Shown here piece by piece: positions 1 to 3,833 of a stretch of 6,065 bases of DNA (the first letter of the stretch is position 1; each line of letters begins with the position of its first letter). Source of the DNA: an uncultured Collinsella sp. (GTDB lineage Bacteria > Actinomycetota > Coriobacteriia > Coriobacteriales > Coriobacteriaceae); NCBI GenBank assembly GCA_905211615.1, contig CAJMBB010000117.1, positions 1-6,065 on the forward strand. Direction: 5' to 3'. The notes below the pieces were generated by a model. The model ran no database searches, was not told where the DNA came from, and worked only from the letters and a program-made list of their open reading frames with translations. The position numbers were made by a program, and so were the translations under genes.

Positions 1-681
1 GAGCAGACGCTCAACCAGCTGCTGACCGAGATGGACGGCTTCGATAACCACAAGGGTATTGTCGTTCTCGCTGCCACCAACCGTCCCGACAGCCTTGATC
101 CGGCCCTGTTGCGCCCCGGTCGTTTTGACCGCCGTATCCCCGTTGAGCTGCCCGACCTGACCGGCCGTAAGAACATTCTTGAGTTGCATGCCAAGAGCGT
201 GAAGACGCAGCCGCCGATTGACCTGACCGCGATTGCCCGCGCCACGCCCGGTGCCTCGGGTGCGGACCTGGCCAACATCATCAACGAGGGCGCGCTGCGT
301 GCCGTCCGCGAGGGTCGCAAGCGCGCCACGCAGGACGATTTTGAGGAGTCGGTGGAGGTCGTCATCGCCGGTCAGCAGCGCAAGTCCACGGTGCTTTCCG
401 ACCACGAGAAGCAGGTCGTTTCCTACCACGAGATCGGCCATGCCATCGTCGCTGCCCGCCAAAAGGGTTCCGCGCCGGTTACCAAGATCACCATCGTGCC
501 GCGCACGAGCGGTGCTCTTGGCTATACCATGCAGGTCGAGGAGGACGAGCGCTTCCTGACGACACGCCAGGAGGTCTTGGACAAGCTTGCCGTCTACTGC
601 GGCGGGCGAGGAACTCATCTTTTGCGAGATGACGACCGGTGCCGCCAACGATATCGAGCAGGCCACCAAGCTCGCCCGTAA
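1..681 (+). CDS. ftsH: FtsH ATP-dependent zinc metalloprotease, upstream fragment of a frameshifted gene (5' end outside window)
   Basis: FtsH is a membrane-anchored AAA+ protease that unfolds and degrades membrane and short-lived cytosolic proteins. The reading frame is open from base 1, so the N-terminal membrane segments and Walker A/B lie upstream. Visible in order are the second region of homology (NRPDSLDPALLRPGRFDR, bases 79-132) with the arginine fingers, the AAA lid helices (GASGADLANIINEGAL), and the zinc-protease motif HEIGH at 427-441, a variant of the usual HEAGH that still fits HEXXH. The frame is normal up to VYCGG (592-606), then reads unrelated residues to a TAA at 679-681. 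The family continues as GGRAAEEL here; only one base (607) separates GG from EEL in the other frame, so eight bases appear to be missing. The ATG at 31 is internal, not a start. Family assignment is certain; whether the break is biological or a sequencing or assembly error is not. Confidence 0.93.
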   Translation, partial: EQTLNQLLTEMDGFDNHKGIVVLAATNRPDSLDPALLRPGRFDRRIPVELPDLTGRKNILELHAKSVKTQPPIDLTAIARATPGASGADLANIINEGALRAVREGRKRATQDDFEESVEVVIAGQQRKSTVLSDHEKQVVSYHEIGHAIVAARQKGSAPVTKITIVPRTSGALGYTMQVEEDERFLTTRQEVLDKLAVYCGGRGTHLLRDDDRCRQRYRAGHQARP

Positions 682-982
682 CATGGTGACGCGCTTTGGT
701 ATGTCTGATGAGTTTGGCATGATGGCGCTCGGTACCGTTCAGAATGCGTACCTCAACCAGGACACGTCGCTCACCTGCGCCCCCGGTACGGCCGAGCGCG
801 TGGACGCGATTGTCGCCAAGCTGATCGAGGATGCGCACGATCGCGCTCTGCAGATCCTGAAGGAGAACAAGTTCAAGCTCCATGAGCTGGCTCGTTATCT
901 GTACAAGAAGGAGACCATCACGGGCGAGGAGTTTATGAATCTCCTCACGCGCGAGAATCCGCTGATGCCGAAGCAGCAGTAA
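587..982 (+). CDS. ftsH: FtsH C-terminal fragment, downstream of the frameshift
   Basis: This is the rest of the same ftsH gene in the next frame. True FtsH sequence starts at about base 608 (EELIF); the ATG at 587 lies in the overlap and has no family-like residues before 608, so it is probably not a real start. The segment contains TGAANDIEQATKLARNMVT, whose Asp (codon 650-652) matches the third zinc ligand of FtsH (Asp495 in E. coli, from family knowledge). It continues through the helical C-terminal protease domain to a TAA at 980-982. The break therefore separates the HEXXH histidines from the third metal ligand, and neither fragment alone could be an active protease. The gene ends 21 bases before a strong intrinsic terminator. 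A corrected single frame would run from base 1 to 982 with about three residues restored. Confidence 0.88.
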   Translation: MPSTAAGEELIFCEMTTGAANDIEQATKLARNMVTRFGMSDEFGMMALGTVQNAYLNQDTSLTCAPGTAERVDAIVAKLIEDAHDRALQILKENKFKLHELARYLYKKETITGEEFMNLLTRENPLMPKQQ

Positions 983-1003
983 TACTGGTTGTGCAGTGTC
1001 AAT

Positions 1004-1040
1004 CGCCCCATTTGAGTGTTTATCTCAAATGGGGCGTTTT
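1004..1040 (+). terminator. Intrinsic terminator after ftsH
   Basis: A perfect 13-bp stem, CGCCCCATTTGAG (1004-1016) with CTCAAATGGGGCG (1024-1036), encloses a 7-base loop and is followed by TTTT (1037-1040). It lies just after the ftsH stop. The U-tract is short, so some readthrough is plausible. That matters because the next gene begins only 18 bases downstream. Confidence 0.85.
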
Positions 1041-1044
1041 GCGT

Positions 1045-1050
1045 GGGGAG
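1045..1050 (+). promoter_or_regulatory. Ribosome binding site deciding the DUF523 start
   Basis: GGGGAG sits 8 bases before ATG 1059. It supports the start at MKIVVGACL rather than the in-frame ATG at 996, which would place the first 21 codons across the terminator hairpin. Confidence 0.65.
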
Positions 1051-1058
1051 AGTTGTAT

Positions 1059-1535
1059 ATGAAGATTGTGGTAGGTGCCTGCTTGATGGGCGAGAGCTGC
1101 AAGTATAACGGGCTCGACAATTACCATCGCGAGCTGGTCGAGGCCTGCGAGCGTACAGGGACTGAGGTCCTCTTGGTGTGCCCTGAGGTCTTTGGGGGCC
1201 TGCCCACGCCGCGCAAGCCGTCCGAGATTGTGAACGGCGAGGTCCGTACCTGCGAGGGCACCTCAGTCGATCGCGAGTTTCGCCTGGGTGCCGAGCGCGC
1301 GCTCGATATGTGCGAGCAGGCGGGCGGGCCGTCCCAGATCGCTGCGTGCATCCTTCAGGACCGCAGCCCCTCGTGTGGTGTAGGCCGTATCTACGACGGA
1401 ACCTTCAGCGGCACGCTCACTCCGGGCAACGGTGTTTTCGTCGATTTGCTCCTGCGCAATGGATATCGTGTGATCCCGGCAAGCGAGTTCGACTCCAGCA
1501 TGCTGGACCTGACTGTAGCAACATCGAATCCCTAG
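1059..1535 (+). CDS. DUF523 family protein (2-thiouracil desulfurase TudS-like)
   Basis: This 158-residue cytosolic protein is of normal length for the DUF523 family. Characterised members (TudS) use a [4Fe-4S] cluster held by three cysteines to remove sulfur from thiouracil; that activity here is inference from the family. Visible family signatures are the N-terminal VGACLMGESCKYNG (Cys8, Cys14), VCPEVFGGLPTPRKPSEI (Cys41 followed by Pro-Glu), GAERAL, and the C-terminal ILQDRSPSCGVGRIYDGTF (Cys106) with the GNGVF segment. Cys8, Cys41 and Cys106 are the likeliest cluster ligands. The start at 1059 is chosen because it has an SD-like GGGGAG and begins exactly where homology begins. It is co-oriented with ftsH but separated by a terminator, leaving almost no room for its own promoter. 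Codon use matches ftsH, so it belongs to the host background. The family is clear; the exact substrate is not. Confidence 0.88.
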   Translation: MKIVVGACLMGESCKYNGLDNYHRELVEACERTGTEVLLVCPEVFGGLPTPRKPSEIVNGEVRTCEGTSVDREFRLGAERALDMCEQAGGPSQIAACILQDRSPSCGVGRIYDGTFSGTLTPGNGVFVDLLLRNGYRVIPASEFDSSMLDLTVATSNP

Positions 1536-1545
1536 TAACCCATAT

Positions 1546-1574
1546 TTGGCAACTGCCTAATGGGCAGTTGCCAA
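1546..1574. repeat. 12-bp perfect inverted repeat after the DUF523 gene
   Basis: TTGGCAACTGCC (1546-1557) and GGCAGTTGCCAA (1563-1574) are perfect reverse complements with a 5-base loop. The position, 10 bases after the DUF523 stop, suggests a transcript-end hairpin, but neither flank carries a clear T-run (GAGTGTTAATT follows on the plus strand). It could be a weak or Rho-assisted terminator, or a protein-binding palindrome. It also marks the left edge of the AT-rich island. Confidence 0.55.
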
Positions 1575-1612
1575 GAGTGTTAATTATGGGATTTTAAATT
1601 AAGATATACATG

Positions 1613-1645
1613 AAAAAAAGAGAACCGCTTTCGCCATTCTCTTTT
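1613..1645 (-). terminator. Intrinsic terminator of the DUF3784 gene
   Basis: Read on the minus strand, the arms AAAAGAGAA (from 1645-1637) and TTCTCTTTT (from 1624-1616) enclose a loop containing GCGAAAGC, and T's continue to 1613. On the minus strand it lies about 50 bases after the stop at 1695, where a terminator for that gene is expected. The plus-strand reading has only TTTT after the stem, so bidirectional function is possible but weaker. Confidence 0.75.
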
Positions 1646-1694
1646 CTACAAACTGGAATTTTTCGTTCTCTGCGACTTCCCAATAAACAGAAAT

Positions 1695-2030
1695 TCATTT
1701 AAATAAATATTTTTCAAATGCTTTGTGCGTGTCAAAGTGAACCTCTTTGAAAAATAAAACGAGCCAAATAATAAAAGCCGGAATAGCCATATATGGTGTT
1801 AAAAAATAAGACAACACTGCTCCTGCTAACATTATGCCAGCCCATGTAAAGCACTGATTTTTTATATCACGAGAAATATAAGCTTTATCATACAATGCCT
1901 GTTCTTCTTTCGGTAACGAATTAAATCCCGAAACAAATATAGCCGCTTTATCTTTAAATAGTGCAAATAACACTCCTATAATCACAAATGGAATAACCAA
2001 AACTCCACATAGCCAAAATCCTATATTCAT
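1695..2030 (-). CDS. Small DUF3784-type integral membrane protein
   Basis: The 111-residue product has three hydrophobic segments: about residues 5-25, 61-77 and 79-95. Between the first and second lies VSGFNSLPKEEQALYDK (33-49), which matches the signature loop of DUF3784 proteins (a Gly-Phe/Tyr-Asn then a Lys/Glu-rich stretch ending in Tyr-Asp). These are small uncharacterised membrane proteins common in Firmicutes, and no function is assigned here. I chose the ATG at 2030-2028 because GGTGGA lies 8 bases upstream and this start gives the usual family size. An upstream in-frame ATG at 2123 would add 31 residues including another hydrophobic stretch, and cannot be fully excluded. The gene is markedly AT-rich, with many AAA, ATA and TTT codons, unlike all its neighbours, which suggests lateral acquisition. 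It stands alone, opposite in direction to the DUF523 gene. Confidence 0.75.
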   Translation of the reverse strand: MNIGFWLCGVLVIPFVIIGVLFALFKDKAAIFVSGFNSLPKEEQALYDKAYISRDIKNQCFTWAGIMLAGAVLSYFLTPYMAIPAFIIWLVLFFKEVHFDTHKAFEKYLFK

Positions 2031-2214
2031 AGTATATTTCCACCATAAATTCCGATTTGTTAATCTCATATTCGCATATAGTATAAAAATAACGACACTG
2101 TATATCGCTTTCGTAACATACAATATCGTTAGTTTTATTTAGATAAACCAAACAAAACATATTCCTGTTTCATATACAGAGTTCGACTTGTTCAGCTTTC
2201 TTTGGGCAAGAAAT
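2031..2214. other. AT-rich intergenic region upstream of the DUF3784 gene
   Basis: This stretch presumably carries the minus-strand promoter of the DUF3784 gene. A TATACT hexamer occurs on the minus strand (2090-2085), but I see no acceptable -35 at the right distance, so no promoter is claimed. No gene is supported here. The composition turns from AT-rich to GC-rich near 2210, immediately before the inverted repeat at 2215. Confidence 0.4.
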
Positions 2215-2251
2215 AACCACCACAAAGGTGCCTGTCCCCTTTGTGGTGGTT
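2215..2251. repeat. 14-bp inverted repeat, REP-like, probably also the dehydrogenase gene's terminator
   Basis: AACCACCACAAAGG (2215-2228) and CCTTTGTGGTGGTT (2238-2251) are perfect reverse complements around the 9-base loop TGCCTGTCC. It starts 7 bases beyond the dehydrogenase stop on the minus strand, where the stem is followed by a T-rich ATTTCTT, so it can act as a transcript-end hairpin. The GGTGCCTGTCCCC core resembles, from memory, dispersed palindromes in many bacterial genomes that are linked to REP-associated tyrosine transposases. That link is recall, not shown by this window, which has no such transposase. A further copy of GGTGGTT follows at 2254-2260. Confidence 0.7.
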
Positions 2252-2258
2252 TTGGTGG

Positions 2259-3347
2259 TTAGGCGAGGAGGGTGTGGCCGTAGGCGTTGGCGGCCTTGAT
2301 GGCGGCGGCGAACTTTTCGTCGGTGAAGGGCTCAGGGTTTCCCTGCTTCCACTCGTTGGCGGCGTGCGCGTACTCGCACAGGGCCGGGATATCGTCCTCG
2401 GAAAGCCCGACCTGCTCAAGCGTTACGGGCAGCCCCATCTGCTTGTTAAAGGCGGCGTAGCGCTCAAGGTTCTCGGTATCGCCCGTATAGGCAAACAGTA
2501 CCAGCACGCCCAGGCTCACGACCTCGCCATGCAGGTAGGTGCCCTCACGTGGAATGCTGCAAGTGGCGTTGTAGAACGCGTGCGCCACGCTCGAGTTGTA
2601 GTAGTAATCGTTCTGGTTGGTCAGGTTCGAGACGTAGCCCGTGTTGACCACGATGTCGAGCGCGATTTGCTTGACGGCCTCGCTCGACAGGTTCTGGCGC
2701 ACGTCCTCAAGACCCTGGACGCCATAGGTAAACAGCGGCTCGGAGCAGGTGTGGGCGAGTGCCAGGCCAAGGCCTGCCGTGTGCTCGAGGTTGCCGGCGC
2801 TCGTGGCGTACTCGACCTCGGGCTGTTTAGACAGGGCATCGCCCACGCCGGCCCAGAAATACTCTGCCGGTGCCTCGGCGATAATCTTGGGGTTGATGAA
2901 GATGTGCGCGGGGCGGTTGGGGTACGAATAGCCCTCGAGCGAGCCATCGTCGTTGTACACGACGGCAATGGCGGTCGCAGCGGAGCAGTTGGAGCAAATC
3001 GTCGGCACCGTAAAGACGATCTTCTTGAGCTCGATGGCTGCGGTCTTCACGGTGTCGAGCGCCTTGCCGCCGCCGCAAGCAATGAGCACGTCGGCTTCCT
3101 GGCAGGCGGGGGAGTTTACGACCTTGGCGATATTGGCGCGCGTACTGTTGGTGCCGTAGACGCGCGTCTCCAGAATCTCGACGTCGGTACCCGCCAACGC
3201 AGCTTCGATACCGGGAAGTGCTGCGGCCAGCGCCCGCTTGCCACCGATGATCGCGACCTTGGCCGCTCCGTACTCCACCAGCGCGCCGGGCAGCTCGTCA
3301 AAGCAATCCTCGCCAACGGTGTAGTCGCTCATTCCAATCGTGCGCAT
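2259..3347 (-). CDS. Iron-containing alcohol dehydrogenase family protein, glycerol dehydrogenase-like
   Basis: This 362-residue cytosolic NAD(P)-dependent oxidoreductase belongs to the metal-dependent group III alcohol dehydrogenases (the GldA and HcxA/YbdH branch). The N-terminal half is the nucleotide-binding domain, with GGGKALDTVK at 92-101 (the GGGxxxDxxK cofactor motif) and TVPTICSNCSAAT at 113-125. The C-terminal helical half carries the metal site. Asp170 (GVGDALSK), His256 (SSVAHAFYN) and His273 (YLHGEV) match the three metal ligands of GldA, so the enzyme should be active. Length is typical for the family. The start at 3347 is supported by AGAAGG ending 5 bases upstream; Met6 is a less likely alternative. 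It is transcribed away from the ileS leader as a single gene ending at the hairpin 2215-2251. The substrate (glycerol, a 2-hydroxy acid or another small alcohol) cannot be told from sequence, so I give no symbol. Confidence 0.9.
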   Translation of the reverse strand: MRTIGMSDYTVGEDCFDELPGALVEYGAAKVAIIGGKRALAAALPGIEAALAGTDVEILETRVYGTNSTRANIAKVVNSPACQEADVLIACGGGKALDTVKTAAIELKKIVFTVPTICSNCSAATAIAVVYNDDGSLEGYSYPNRPAHIFINPKIIAEAPAEYFWAGVGDALSKQPEVEYATSAGNLEHTAGLGLALAHTCSEPLFTYGVQGLEDVRQNLSSEAVKQIALDIVVNTGYVSNLTNQNDYYYNSSVAHAFYNATCSIPREGTYLHGEVVSLGVLVLFAYTGDTENLERYAAFNKQMGLPVTLEQVGLSEDDIPALCEYAHAANEWKQGNPEPFTDEKFAAAIKAANAYGHTLLA

Positions 3348-3480
3348 AGCAACCTTCTTTCGTTCGATAAAGTGCTTTCAGGTATTTTGCTCCTAGAGAA
3401 GGTCCACAGCCGCGAGAAATTTCGAACGTATAAAACCAGTGTTGAGGGTTTTTCGCCGGCGCGGAACGTGCTAGCATACT
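3348..3480. other. Divergent intergenic region between the dehydrogenase gene and the ileS leader
   Basis: This space must hold promoters in both directions. Apart from the dehydrogenase ribosome binding site (AGAAGG on the minus strand, 3358-3353), I see no gene and no strong hairpin. No convincing minus-strand -35/-10 pair was found. Confidence 0.4.
3449..3477 (+). promoter_or_regulatory. Possible promoter of the T-box/ileS transcript
   Basis: TAGCAT (3472-3477) is preceded by TG plus one base (3469-3470), an extended -10 arrangement. The hexamer 17 bases upstream is TTTTTC, a poor -35; TTGAGG at 3442 is too far away. The position just before Stem I of the leader is right, but the match is weak. 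Confidence 0.25.
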
Positions 3481-3790
3481 CCGCATAAGCGTTGATGGGG
3501 ACGAGTAGTCGGCCGTCCGCATGTTACAGAGAGCGGGGAGCGCTGAGAACCCGTGCATGCGACCGATGAAAATCACCCCGGAGCTGCGGTCCCAACGGAC
3601 GCGTCGCACAGGCTCGTCTTAGTAGATATCGCCGAGATGGTCGTCGATACAGGCCAGCCGAGTAACGGATGCGAGCGCGCGAATACGCGGGCGAGGGCAT
3701 CTAAGCTGGGTGGTTAAACGAAGAGCTTTTGCGGGCGTACAGTCCGTTTTGTGGCGCTTCGTCCCAGCTTGTAGGGACGGGCGCTTTTTT
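3481..3790 (+). promoter_or_regulatory. T-box leader of ileS (tRNA-Ile sensing riboswitch)
   Basis: T-boxes pair with uncharged tRNA to let transcription continue into aminoacyl-tRNA synthetase genes. Stem I is clear: GGGG (3497-3500) pairs with CCCC (3576-3579), GTCGG (3508-3512) with CCGAT (3563-3567), and GCATG (3519-3523) with CATGC (3556-3560). Between the first two helices lie ACGAGTA on the left and GAAAATCA on the right, the specifier loop. It displays ATC at 3572-3574, an Ile codon agreeing with the gene downstream. The distal part holds the conserved AGAGAG (3528-3533) and CGCTGAGA (3541-3548) elements. A stem with GATGC/GCATC ends (3668-3701) precedes the antiterminator. In the antiterminator, AAGCTGGG (3703-3710) pairs with CCCAGCTT (3763-3770) and ACGAAG (3718-3723) with CTTCGT (3757-3762), leaving the 7-base bulge TGGTTAA (3711-3717). 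TGGT can pair with the ACCA end of a tRNA with discriminator A, as expected for tRNA-Ile. Confidence 0.93.
3754..3790 (+). terminator. T-box regulated terminator in the ileS leader
   Basis: GCGCTTCGTCCC (3754-3765) pairs with GGGACGGGCGC (3774-3784), 11 pairs with one bulged T, followed by TTTTTT (3785-3790). Its left arm shares CTTCGTCCC with the right side of the antiterminator, so the two structures exclude each other. This supports control of transcription, rather than the translational control known for several other actinobacterial ileS T-boxes. Confidence 0.9.
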
Positions 3791-3822
3791 GGTGCCCAAC
3801 GGGCGTGCGCGCCCACGACATG

Positions 3823-3829
3823 AAAGGGG
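3823..3829 (+). promoter_or_regulatory. Ribosome binding site for the GTG start of ileS
   Basis: AAAGGGG (3823-3829) ends 4 bases before GTG 3834. The nearby ATG at 3820 opens a different frame that stops after a few codons, so the GTG is the start; the protein from it aligns with the usual IleS N-terminus. Confidence 0.7.
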
Positions 3830-3833
3830 TACC

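Noticed and set aside
592..622. Programmed ribosomal frameshift in ftsH
   Set aside because: There is no slippery heptamer or stimulatory structure, and about three conserved residues are missing at the site. A frameshift alone would not restore them, so a base loss fits better.
488..883. A 131-codon minus-strand frame over the ftsH break
   Set aside because: It is antisense to clearly conserved FtsH sequence and shows no domain or ribosome binding site.
996..1058. Upstream ATG start at 996 for the DUF523 gene
   Set aside because: The extra 21 residues would be encoded by the terminator hairpin and do not look like the family N-terminus. ATG 1059 has its own ribosome binding site.
2031..2123. 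Longer start (ATG 2123) for the DUF3784 protein
   Set aside because: The 111-residue version has a well-placed GGTGGA and family-like length. The extension lies in AT-rich DNA where long hydrophobic frames arise easily.
2241..3488. A 415-codon open frame on the plus strand
   Set aside because: It is antisense to the alcohol dehydrogenase, whose motifs and metal ligands are intact. Its product has no family features and would begin inside the terminator hairpin.
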